Shown: one piece after another, positions 34,534 to 42,176 of the stretch
Layout: each line of letters starts with the position of its first letter
How positions within the stretch are numbered: position 1 is the stretch's first letter
Assembly (NCBI GenBank): GCA_948288625.1
Contig: CAOHYA010000001.1
Location: forward strand, 124,001 to 188,000
Direction: 5' to 3'
From: an uncultured Candidatus Saccharibacteria bacterium
Lineage (GTDB): Bacteria; Patescibacteriota; Saccharimonadia; Saccharimonadales; Saccharimonadaceae
Length of the DNA: 64,000 nucleotides
Notes under the pieces: generated by a model
Databases searched by the model: none
What the model saw: only the letters and a program-made list of their open reading frames with translations
What the model was told of the DNA's origin: nothing
Translations under genes and position numbers: made by a program

Positions 34534-37527
34534 ATGAACGAATCAACCCGTACTGCTGCGATTCTGCGCTATCTTGATGAAGTAACTGAACAATTTTACA
34601 GTGGTCATGCTATCGAGCACGCCTACCGGCCGGCTTTAAAAGCGCTTATGTCGGTTTTTGATGACACTATCGCGGTAAACGACCCGAAGCATTCCGAACA
34701 TGGTGCTCCTGACTTCGTTTTTCTGAAAAAATCGAACCAAAAAATTATTCAAGGGTATGCAGAAGCGAAGGATATAACTGTCAGCCTCGATAAAACGGAA
34801 AAATCAGAACAAATGAAGCGTTACGCCGGCTACGCTAATTTGTTTCTTACCGATTACCTTGAGTTTCGATTTTTTAGAAACGGTGACAAGTACCAGACGA
34901 TAAGCCTCGGGCACATCGAGAATGGCACCCTCTACAAGACACCTGAAAATGGTGAGCGATTAATGCGAGAACTCGAAGCCTTTCTTGAACAAACACCTGA
35001 AAAAATCCGTAACGGAAAGCGCCTCGCACAAATTATGGGCGGTAAGGCCCGCCGTATCCGAGACAATGTAGCGGCCTATTTGCACGGTGATGATAAAAAG
35101 AGTACCGAACTTTTAAAGATTTTCGAGATGATGAAGAAGATGTTGGTGCATGACCTCACGCCGGATAAATTTGCCGATATGTATGCTCAAACCTTAGTGT
35201 ATGGTCTTTTCGTGGCTCGCTATGGCGATTCGACGCCCGAGAGTTTTAGCCGCATTGAAGCACGAGATTTAGTGCCGGCAAGCAACCCCTTCTTACGCCA
35301 TTTTTTCGACCACATCGTCGGCCCCGATTTTGATACGCGCCTAGGTTATATCGTCGATGAATTATGCGAAATTTTCAGCGTGAGCGATGTGCAGGAAATC
35401 GTTCATAAGCATTTGAAAATAGCCGAAGATACCACCGAAGCCAAAGACCCGATCATTCACTTTTACGAAGATTTTCTTCAAGAATATGACCCGGATGAGC
35501 GCAAAGCAATGGGGGCCTACTATACCCCGATTCCTGTCGTGCAATTTATCGTTCGCCAAGTCGACGCGCTGTTAAAAGAAGAGTTCGGCATCGTCAAAGG
35601 CCTCGCGAGTGATGAAACATTCACGAAAAAAGTCGATATCGGCCAAGAGGTAAGCATCGTCAAAGCCGGTAACGTAAAGGCGACGAAAACGACGGTGATC
35701 GATAAGAAGTTCCATACCGTACAGGTACTTGACCCGGCGGTCGGGACGGCGACGTTCTTGAACGAGACCATCAAACATATTCATAAAAGTTTTGCCGGTC
35801 AAGAAGGCCGTTGGCAAAGCTACGTGAACAATAACCTGCTTAATCGCCTCCATGGTTTTGAACTGATGATGGCTCCGTATACGATCGCGCACCTGAAACT
35901 AGGGATGACACTAAAGGAAACCGGTGTTACGAAGCTCGATGACCGTTTGGGAGTCTACCTTACGAATACGCTCGAAGAGGGGATACCGATTCAGCAAGAT
36001 ATTTTCAGCTTTGGGCTGGCGGAGGCGGTGAGCGAAGAAAGTCGGCTGGCTGCCGAGGTGAAAAGCGAACGCCCCGTTATGGTAGTGATGGGCAACCCTC
36101 CGTATTCGGTGAGCAGCAACAATAAGAGCAAGTTCATCGAAGTGCTCATGCAAGATTACAAAGTTGGCGTCACGACCACCCGAAATACTCAGCCGCTTTC
36201 GGATGATTATTTGAAATTCATAAAATTCGCTCAGCACATGGTAGAGAAAAATAGCCATGGAATAGTGGCGTATATTTGTAACCGTTCGTTTATCGAAGGT
36301 ATCGTGCACCATAAGGTTCGTGAATCATTACTGTATTCATTCGATAAGATATTCGTGTACGACCTTAACGGTGATGCGACCCGTAACCAGGCGGCAGGAG
36401 ATTCGACCGACCAAAACATCTTCGATATCAAGCAAGGCACCTGCATCATCATTCTTGTTAAAAAAGATAGCAAAGATGGCATGGGCCAGGTATTCTTCAG
36501 CGATATTCGAGGCAGCCGCAAACATAAATTCGAAACACTCTTAGCCGGCAACATACCAGTGAAAGAACTATCGATGACGACCAGGTACAATTTCTTCGTC
36601 GATAAAGACCTGAAAGATACGACCAACGATTTGAACATCGGCCTTGGTGAATTGTTCAATGTCCATAATAGCGCTATTGCTACCTCCGATGATGTCGCAC
36701 TTGTTTCACGACAGCCAACCGACCTTCATACGATTCCGTTTTACTATCGACCATTCGATAAGCGCTATATCAACTACGACTTGAAACTCGTGAAAGGCAA
36801 TCGCTATAACGGCCTCGTCAAATACTTGATGTCATACAAGAACAAAGAGGTCTTCGATAATCTTATCTTGACGTGTTCGAAAAATATCACCACTCCAAGT
36901 TTCACTAGCGTATTGATGAGCGATGGTCTGACCGAGCGCAAGTACAGCGATTATTCACGGGGGCCGCACCTTTTCCCGCTGTATCTTTATTATGAAGACG
37001 GCACCAGGGCGCCTAATTTCAACCCAGCCGAGCTTTCCGCGCTCACCAGAAACATAACGATCGACTATACTCCCGAGGATATTATCGATTACATCTACGG
37101 CATCCTTCACAGTCCAAGTTACCGTAAAAAGTACGATGCTTTTTTGAAGATTGATTTTCCACGTATTCCGATACCGCACAGTGATGACGAATTCACTCGT
37201 ATCGCCGCGCTTGGTAACGAACTCCGACAGCTCCACTTAATGAAAAGCCCTGCTTTGGATACGTACGAAACGACCTACTCCGAACCCGGAGATAACCTGG
37301 TAGAGAAGCTGACCTATAAAGAGGGAGATGTATACATCAACGATACCCAGTACTTCGGTAACGTACCGCAAGAAGCATGGGAATTCTATATCGGTGGCTA
37401 CCAGCCAGCCCAAAAGTGGCTTAAAGATCGAAAGGGCGACACCTTAAGCGACGAGGAACTCGATCATTATCAACGGATCATCAAGACGCTTACCGAGACA
37501 ATCCGTATCATGGCGGAAATTGGCTAA
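34534..37527 (+). CDS. Single-polypeptide restriction-modification enzyme (type IIG/ISP-like)
   Basis: 997 residues. The N-terminal domain has a PD-(D/E)xK nuclease pattern (Asp60 in APDF; Glu77 and Lys79 in YAEAKD). A helical spacer (150-330) leads to a gamma-type N6-adenine methyltransferase with DERKAMGAYYTP, motif I LDPAVGTATF (about 398) and motif IV NPPY (about 520). The C-terminal half should be the target recognition domain of type ISP/IIG enzymes (PFYYRPFDKRYINYD, SRGPHLFPLY). No helicase domain is present, unlike LlaGI-type ISP enzymes, so cleavage would be helicase-independent. No separate methylase or specificity gene lies nearby. It may guard against phage or host DNA. It overlaps the UDG gene by one base. 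Confidence 0.82.
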   Translation: MNESTRTAAILRYLDEVTEQFYSGHAIEHAYRPALKALMSVFDDTIAVNDPKHSEHGAPDFVFLKKSNQKIIQGYAEAKDITVSLDKTEKSEQMKRYAGYANLFLTDYLEFRFFRNGDKYQTISLGHIENGTLYKTPENGERLMRELEAFLEQTPEKIRNGKRLAQIMGGKARRIRDNVAAYLHGDDKKSTELLKIFEMMKKMLVHDLTPDKFADMYAQTLVYGLFVARYGDSTPESFSRIEARDLVPASNPFLRHFFDHIVGPDFDTRLGYIVDELCEIFSVSDVQEIVHKHLKIAEDTTEAKDPIIHFYEDFLQEYDPDERKAMGAYYTPIPVVQFIVRQVDALLKEEFGIVKGLASDETFTKKVDIGQEVSIVKAGNVKATKTTVIDKKFHTVQVLDPAVGTATFLNETIKHIHKSFAGQEGRWQSYVNNNLLNRLHGFELMMAPYTIAHLKLGMTLKETGVTKLDDRLGVYLTNTLEEGIPIQQDIFSFGLAEAVSEESRLAAEVKSERPVMVVMGNPPYSVSSNNKSKFIEVLMQDYKVGVTTTRNTQPLSDDYLKFIKFAQHMVEKNSHGIVAYICNRSFIEGIVHHKVRESLLYSFDKIFVYDLNGDATRNQAAGDSTDQNIFDIKQGTCIIILVKKDSKDGMGQVFFSDIRGSRKHKFETLLAGNIPVKELSMTTRYNFFVDKDLKDTTNDLNIGLGELFNVHNSAIATSDDVALVSRQPTDLHTIPFYYRPFDKRYINYDLKLVKGNRYNGLVKYLMSYKNKEVFDNLILTCSKNITTPSFTSVLMSDGLTERKYSDYSRGPHLFPLYLYYEDGTRAPNFNPAELSALTRNITIDYTPEDIIDYIYGILHSPSYRKKYDAFLKIDFPRIPIPHSDDEFTRIAALGNELRQLHLMKSPALDTYETTYSEPGDNLVEKLTYKEGDVYINDTQYFGNVPQEAWEFYIGGYQPAQKWLKDRKGDTLSDEELDHYQRIIKTLTETIRIMAEIG

Positions 37528-38111
37528 TGGCTACGCACCAGCAACAATTAGACGAGTTAAGGACCGCATTGTTAGAGAAGAACATTTGCCCTGAACTCGC
37601 CAGCCAAGCCACGCAAATCGTCATGGGAGACGGCAATCCGAACGCAGACATCGTTTTCATCGGCGAAGCCCCAGGTAAAAATGAAGATATTCAAGGCAAA
37701 CCGTTCGTTGGGGCGGCCGGTAAGTTTTTAAACGTAATGCTTGAGTCGGCCGGTATGGTGCGGGACGACGTGTACATTACGAACATCGTGAAGTACCGAC
37801 CGCCTAATAACCGTGACCCGTCACCGGAAGAGAAGGCTGCTTTTTGGCCATATTTGCTCAAACAACTTCAAATTATCGATCCTAAAGTAGTCATTACGCT
37901 CGGTCGCCATAGCATGGAGTACTTTTTGCCCGGAATGAAGATAGGGGAGGTACACGGTGAGCCAAAACGTATTGAATTTGGTGACCATAAGATTGTCGTC
38001 ATGCCTTTGTTCCATCCCGCGGCAGCTTTGTATAACGGTTCTTTGCGCCAAACGTTGATCGATGACTTTCTAAAGGTACCCGAAGTGATAAAAACGCTCG
38101 AAGCCAATTAA
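37527..38111 (+). CDS. Family-4-like uracil-DNA glycosylase without Fe-S cysteines
   Basis: 194-residue uracil-DNA glycosylase. Motif A GEAPGKNEDIQGKPFVG and motif B HPAAAL fit family 4, whose members carry a 4Fe-4S cluster bound by four cysteines. Here those positions are altered: Tyr90 (KYRPPNNR) and Phe106 (EEKAAFWPYL) replace two ligands and only one N-terminal Cys (Cys21) remains. The enzyme probably works without a cluster. TAATG overlap with the restriction-modification gene indicates cotranscription, although uracil excision has no obvious link to restriction. Confidence 0.85.
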   Translation: MATHQQQLDELRTALLEKNICPELASQATQIVMGDGNPNADIVFIGEAPGKNEDIQGKPFVGAAGKFLNVMLESAGMVRDDVYITNIVKYRPPNNRDPSPEEKAAFWPYLLKQLQIIDPKVVITLGRHSMEYFLPGMKIGEVHGEPKRIEFGDHKIVVMPLFHPAAALYNGSLRQTLIDDFLKVPEVIKTLEAN

Positions 38112-38114
38112 AAG

Positions 38115-38135
38115 AGCTCGGCAAAGTACCGAGCT
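38115..38135 (+). terminator. Hairpin after the UDG gene
   Basis: AGCTCGG / CCGAGCT, 7-bp perfect stem with a 7-nt loop; no long T tract. It lies just after the UDG stop. Confidence 0.5.
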
Positions 38136-38150
38136 ATTGAGAGAAAGTTT

Positions 38151-38190
38151 CCGAGACGGGAGGCGGCAGATATACCGCCTCCCGTCTCGG
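38151..38190. terminator. Perfect 16-bp inverted repeat after gene 38196
   Basis: CCGAGACGGGAGGCGG (38151-38166) and its exact complement (38175-38190) flank an 8-nt loop. It lies 5 bp beyond the stop of the minus-strand gene. No T tract follows on either strand, so it may protect the 3' end as well as, or instead of, terminating. Confidence 0.6.
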
Positions 38191-38195
38191 TACGG

Positions 38196-38555
38196 CTAAT
38201 CGCTGCTACTGCCTCCACCGGAGTCCGAGCTGGAGCTGGAGCTGTCGTATGAGGAGCTCTCGCCGTACCAATGGCTGCCACTCGAGTTCGAATGTTGTGA
38301 GTGAGCATCGTCGGAATTGGTGAGGGCGGAGAACATCAGGAGGTTGTTTACCGAAGCGAACGATTCCTGTGCGAAACCTGTCGCTCGTCCAACCGTCTGG
38401 TCGTACGCGCTACTGATCGAGCGCCGGAACTGCTGCCGTCGTCGCACTGCCGTGGGTCGCTTACGCGCCTTGAAGTGCGCCGCAATTGCCGCGGTGGTCG
38501 TGGTGCCGAGGGTAGCGACAAGCACTACCGACGCCACTATACGTGAGCGATTCAT
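38196..38555 (-). CDS. Small secreted or membrane-anchored Ser-rich protein
   Basis: 119 residues. An N-terminal hydrophobic segment (about 6-27, IVASVVLVATLGTTTTAAIAA) looks like a signal or anchor. A basic stretch follows (KARKRPTAVRRRQQFRR), then a helical middle and a tail of Ser, Gly and Asp (SSSSSSDSGGGSSSD). Not recognised; a surface-exposed or cell-wall-contacting role is plausible. GAAAGGGAATCC precedes the ATG. It is divergent from gene 38707 with overlapping promoters. Confidence 0.6.
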   Translation of the reverse strand: MNRSRIVASVVLVATLGTTTTAAIAAHFKARKRPTAVRRRQQFRRSISSAYDQTVGRATGFAQESFASVNNLLMFSALTNSDDAHSQHSNSSGSHWYGESSSYDSSSSSSDSGGGSSSD

Positions 38556-38597
38556 GGATTCCCTTTCTCTCGGTCTTACGGTAGGTAAGATAGCTAC

Positions 38598-38642
38598 AGT
38601 ATACCATGAAACATTGACAATTCAATGTTTTTTTGCTATAAT
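38598..38642. promoter_or_regulatory. Divergent promoters with a 22-bp palindrome
   Basis: Plus: TTGACA (38614-38619), 17 bp, TGC-TATAAT (38637-38642) towards gene 38707. Minus: TTGAAT (38620-38625), 16 bp, TATACT (38598-38603) towards gene 38196. The palindrome AAACATTGA-CAAT-TCAATGTTT (38609-38630) covers both -35 boxes, as an operator for a shared repressor would. Confidence 0.65.
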
Positions 38643-38706
38643 ATATTTTAACGACTTTATTTAAGGAACTTCCTTGAATACGTAGACCCAACAGAGAGGG
38701 GATGTC

Positions 38707-39075
38707 GTGGCACGCTTCGATGAAGCACTGGAAGAAGAGAACTCGGATCTCAAGGTGATCATCCGCGAAGAGCTTGCTCGTCGCAGTAGTTACCTCAAGA
38801 TGTACGATGGGATCGACGAACAACTGGTCGGCAACACGTTAAGGTACCTGTCGGGTAGCGAAGACGCATACGTCACCAGGCCTGTCGAACGCATTTTGGC
38901 CACTGTCACGCCCACTCGGCGCGAACGTGGTCAGCTGGCCGTCATCTGCGAGATCTTCGCCGAACTCAGTACGCATGTTCACCAGGATCGCCTCGCAGCT
39001 GTTCTGGCTCGGCTGGAACACTTCAGAAGCCTCGGGCTAATGGAGGACGTTGCCCACCAGACGGCTCCGGCCTGA
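38707..39075 (+). CDS. Small helical orphan protein
   Basis: Not recognised. 122 residues, no cysteine, predicted mostly helical (DEALEEENSDLKVIIREELARR, RGQLAVICEIFAELSTHVHQDRLAAVLARLEHF), no signal or membrane segment. A regulatory or adaptor role cannot be excluded. Start GTG 38707 has GAGAGGGG just upstream; the leader also has a small AAGGAA-C-TTCCTT palindrome. Transcribed from the consensus promoter shared with gene 38196 and followed by a terminator, so it is a single-gene cassette. Confidence 0.6.
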   Translation: MARFDEALEEENSDLKVIIREELARRSSYLKMYDGIDEQLVGNTLRYLSGSEDAYVTRPVERILATVTPTRRERGQLAVICEIFAELSTHVHQDRLAAVLARLEHFRSLGLMEDVAHQTAPA

Positions 39076-39088
39076 CCATCACTCCTGT

Positions 39089-39137
39089 GGGGCTCGCCAA
39101 GCAAAAACTTGGTTGAGCCCCCGGGAGGGGTGGTTTT
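39089..39137 (+). terminator. Terminator after gene 38707
   Basis: GGGGCTC (39089-39095) pairs with GAGCCCC (39115-39121), with an inner CCAAG/CTTGG stem; GGTTTTTTC follows at about 39132. Confidence 0.7.
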
Positions 39138-39154
39138 TTCATTTCCGCTCAATC

Positions 39155-39311
39155 TTGCTATTTCACCCCCGGTGTGCTATACTAAGGGCACTGTTTCAGA
39201 GAGGGCAATCGATACTAAGACATTACTGTCAATCCGTAAAGCCTCTCAACCTTGTTATCAATTTAGTTAACGAAATACAAAATTTTCTTTAAGAAAAGGA
39301 GAAAAATATAT
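39155..39311 (+). promoter_or_regulatory. rnj promoter and about 120-nt leader
   Basis: TTGCTA (39155-39160), 17-bp spacer, TGC-TATACT (39178-39183). The leader holds GAGAGG near 39200 complementary to CCTCTC near 39242, an A/T-rich stretch, and AAGGAG shortly before the ATG. RNase J leaders can be self-regulated; that is inference. Confidence 0.5.
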
Positions 39312-41552
39312 ATGGGTCAACAAAGACTCTCAACGCCACAAGGTGATGACACCTCAAAGCAACCGCGCAATCAACAGCGCCCAAAATCAAATAATACCGT
39401 TCTCGCGAACACGCAGACCCGTAGGGGAGAAGTGTTCCGAGCTCAACGCCGTACCAGTGACGACGTCAACGCCCGCGCTTCACAGCACGTTATCAACATT
39501 CCGGTGAACAAATCGGTGTATAACGGCTATGGCGGCCGCCAATTCAGCGTCGCCGACTTCAAAAAGCAGGCGAAGACCTCAGGTCCTAAGCTTCGCGTCA
39601 TACCTATCGGTGGTCTTGGCGAAATGGGTATCGGCAAGAACATGATGGCGATCGAATACGATAACGACATCCTTATCATCGACATGGGCTTCTTGTTCCC
39701 AGGTTCCGATTACCCAGGTATCAACTATATCGTGCCCGACATCAGCTACTTGCTTGAAAACAAGCACAAAATCCGCGGTATCGTGTTTACGCACGGTCAC
39801 CTTGACCACATCGGTGCCGTTCGACACTTAATTCACCAAATTCCTGCCCCTGTGTACGGTTCGAAGTTCACTTTGGCCATGGTACAGAAGAACATGGAAG
39901 AAGCGACCAGCGGTTTCGAGCCCGTTTACAACGTCCTCGACCCGGAAGCACACGAACGTGCTCAAATTGGTGATAGCTTCAGTATCGAATTGGTGCGTGT
40001 GAATCACTCGATCCCAGATGCGACTGCCGTCGTGATCCGTACGCCGCTTGGCGTCTTGGTTGATACCGGTGACTGGCGTTTTGAAGACGCTCCGGTAGAT
40101 GGTAAGAAGTTCGACCTCGAGCGTTTGACCGAAATCTCTGCCAAAGAAGGCATCCTCATGCTCATGAACGAATCGACCAACTGTGAATCAGAAGGTACCC
40201 ATACCCACGGTGAGTTCGATATCCAAGAAAGCATGGGCCAGGTAATGGAAAAGCACGCCAACAACCGACTTATCATCAGTTGTTTCAGTAGCCAAATCCA
40301 CCGTATGCAACTTATTCTCGACGAAGCCAAGAAGCACAACCGTAAGGTTGCCTTCGCCGGTTACAGCATGATCCAAAACGTCGAAGTCGCCCTTCGTACC
40401 GGTACGATTACCGTTCCTAAGGACGTCATCGTCAAGATGGAAGACATCATCAAGATGCCTGACGAAAAAGTGACGATCGTTTGTACTGGTTCACAGGGTG
40501 AATTTAGTGCCGTACTGAACCGTATGGCCAGCGGTTCGCACAAGTTCATCAAGATCAAGAACTCTGATATCGTCGTCTTTAGCTCGAACGCCATTCCTGG
40601 TAACGAAAAGTACGTGACTCGTACTGTCGACGGTTTGATGCGCGAAGGTAGTGAAGTCGTTCAAAACGGCAAAACGCACCTTACTGGTATCGGCCCGCTC
40701 CACCTTTCGGGTCACGGCTACTACGACGATCACGTCAAGCTTATCTCTGCCTTGAACCCTAAGTACTACCTACCAATTCACGGTGAGTTCCACATGTTGG
40801 CGCACAACGCGACGTTGGCGGAACGCGAATGTGGTATCAAGCGCGATAACATCTTTGTTTGTGACAGTGGTGACGTCGTGGAAATTACCGCTGAAAAAGC
40901 TCGTAAAGCTGGTCGCGTACCAGTCGGCGGTACCATGTACGACGACTCTGGCGCGATCGTTTCAGAAGTCGTCTTGAAGGATCGTATCCACATGGCCAGC
41001 GAAGGTATGTTCGTCGTAGTGCTTACCGTTGCCAAGGGTAACGGGCGTTTGCTTACCAGCCCTGACATCATTAGCCGTGGGTTCATTTACCTACGCGACA
41101 GTGAAGAGCTGATGGGCATCATCCGCCAATACTTGAAGCAAAAAGTTGCTCGAACCTTTAGTGGCCGCCGCGTCGACCTCGACGTCGTGAAGAAAGAGAT
41201 TAAGGACGAATTAACTCATGTTCTCTACGACCAAACTCGCCGTACTCCAATCGTTATCCCAGTGATCAACGAAATCGGTGGGGGAGGCAAGCCTCAACAC
41301 GACAACAACGGTCAAGATGGCCAAGGTCGACCTAACGGTAACGGTCGCCAGAACAACCGCAACCAAAACCGCGGTCCACGCCCAAGCTTTGGCGGTCAAG
41401 GCGCCTTGCCGAACGACGCCCCGCTCGAACCCGACACTCGTCCGCCCGAGCCTCGCTACGAACGCCCCGCTCGTAAGGATTTTCCAGCACCGGTCGTTCC
41501 TGACACCGATGTCGTCGAACCGAAAAACCGCAGCGACGCCCGTGGGTACTAA
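39312..41552 (+). CDS. rnj: Ribonuclease J
   Basis: 746-residue metallo-beta-lactamase ribonuclease with 5'-3' exo- and endonuclease activity. The zinc motif H161-G-H-L-D165-H166 is intact; beta-CASP motifs include AFAGYSM and CTGSQGE, followed by LHLSGHGYYDDHVKLI and the RNase J linker and C-terminal domain. A basic N-terminal extension (about 85 residues, Gln/Arg-rich) and a C-terminal Asn/Arg/Gly/Pro tail of about 80 residues are unusual additions that may bind RNA. SD AAGGAG precedes ATG 39312. Confidence 0.94.
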   Translation: MGQQRLSTPQGDDTSKQPRNQQRPKSNNTVLANTQTRRGEVFRAQRRTSDDVNARASQHVINIPVNKSVYNGYGGRQFSVADFKKQAKTSGPKLRVIPIGGLGEMGIGKNMMAIEYDNDILIIDMGFLFPGSDYPGINYIVPDISYLLENKHKIRGIVFTHGHLDHIGAVRHLIHQIPAPVYGSKFTLAMVQKNMEEATSGFEPVYNVLDPEAHERAQIGDSFSIELVRVNHSIPDATAVVIRTPLGVLVDTGDWRFEDAPVDGKKFDLERLTEISAKEGILMLMNESTNCESEGTHTHGEFDIQESMGQVMEKHANNRLIISCFSSQIHRMQLILDEAKKHNRKVAFAGYSMIQNVEVALRTGTITVPKDVIVKMEDIIKMPDEKVTIVCTGSQGEFSAVLNRMASGSHKFIKIKNSDIVVFSSNAIPGNEKYVTRTVDGLMREGSEVVQNGKTHLTGIGPLHLSGHGYYDDHVKLISALNPKYYLPIHGEFHMLAHNATLAERECGIKRDNIFVCDSGDVVEITAEKARKAGRVPVGGTMYDDSGAIVSEVVLKDRIHMASEGMFVVVLTVAKGNGRLLTSPDIISRGFIYLRDSEELMGIIRQYLKQKVARTFSGRRVDLDVVKKEIKDELTHVLYDQTRRTPIVIPVINEIGGGGKPQHDNNGQDGQGRPNGNGRQNNRNQNRGPRPSFGGQGALPNDAPLEPDTRPPEPRYERPARKDFPAPVVPDTDVVEPKNRSDARGY

Positions 41553-41566
41553 AACACTTTGAAAAT

Positions 41567-41598
41567 AAAAAGAGCTCCGAGTAACGGAGTTCTTTTTA
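41567..41598. terminator. Bidirectional terminator between rnj and gene 41629
   Basis: AGAGCTCCG / CGGAGTTCT with loop AGTAA and A and T runs on both sides. Confidence 0.85.
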
Positions 41599-41628
41599 TT
41601 TTAGAACTCAACGTTGCTCGGAGCGATA

Positions 41629-42027
41629 TCACATTCGGATGAACGGTCTCTCCAATACCCCTCGGTGAATCTCCGTGAGGCTACCATCCGGGTTGGGGGA
41701 GAGCACCATGATGATGTCACCGGGCTTAATTGCGCTCGATGGTTTCAGTTCACGTTGTGAGCGCCGTTGGTTTTGCCAGTACACTACCAGTTTGGCAATT
41801 GTTTCGGCAGCCTCGCGGTGGACGTCAATCTTGGCGACGGGGCGAGAAGCACTGGCGTGTTTCAGGCGGTCCATCTCGGCATCATGAATGATCTTTTTCA
41901 ACAGGTAGCCTTCGACATCGACCACCTGCAATCGTCTATCTTCTGACTCGATTCTCGTAGTAAGAGTGGAAGCTGGGCACCTGGAACTGGCGCCAAGCTC
42001 GATTTTAAGCGTATTGCGACTCCCCAT
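41629..42027 (-). CDS. Orphan protein with possible SH3-like C-terminus
   Basis: Not recognised. 132 residues from the ATG at 42027, which follows GAAGGTG. The middle is charged and helical (VEGYLLKKIIHDAEMDRLKHA, DVHREAAETIAKLVVYW); the end (SAIKPGDIIMVLSPNPDGSLTEIHRG) resembles a small beta barrel. No signal or membrane segment. An in-frame extension to 42090 lies upstream of the SD and partly upstream of the promoter, so I reject it. It has its own promoter and shares a terminator with rnj. Confidence 0.6.
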   Translation of the reverse strand: MGSRNTLKIELGASSRCPASTLTTRIESEDRRLQVVDVEGYLLKKIIHDAEMDRLKHASASRPVAKIDVHREAAETIAKLVVYWQNQRRSQRELKPSSAIKPGDIIMVLSPNPDGSLTEIHRGVLERPFIRM

Positions 42028-42061
42028 TGAGGTACACCTTCTTGTTTGAACGGATGAGAAT

Positions 42062-42090
42062 ACAGTACAATAGCCCTCAGATATTCGCAA
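42062..42090 (-). promoter_or_regulatory. Promoter of gene 41629
   Basis: Minus strand TTGCGA (42085-42090), 17-bp spacer, TACTGT (42062-42067). Confidence 0.45.
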
Positions 42091-42101
42091 CCATAAGCCT
42101 C

Positions 42102-42166
42102 TTGCAAAATGTGGTAAATTTTGCTATAATATAAGTTATCAAATTAAAGGCGCAAGCCCGTATAAT
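42102..42166 (+). promoter_or_regulatory. Tandem promoters of ftsK
   Basis: Distal: TTGCAA (42102-42107), 17 bp, TATAAT (42125-42130). Proximal: TATAAT (42161-42166) only 10 nt before ATG 42177. The proximal one would give a leaderless mRNA. Confidence 0.55.
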
Positions 42167-42176
42167 AAAAAAGATT

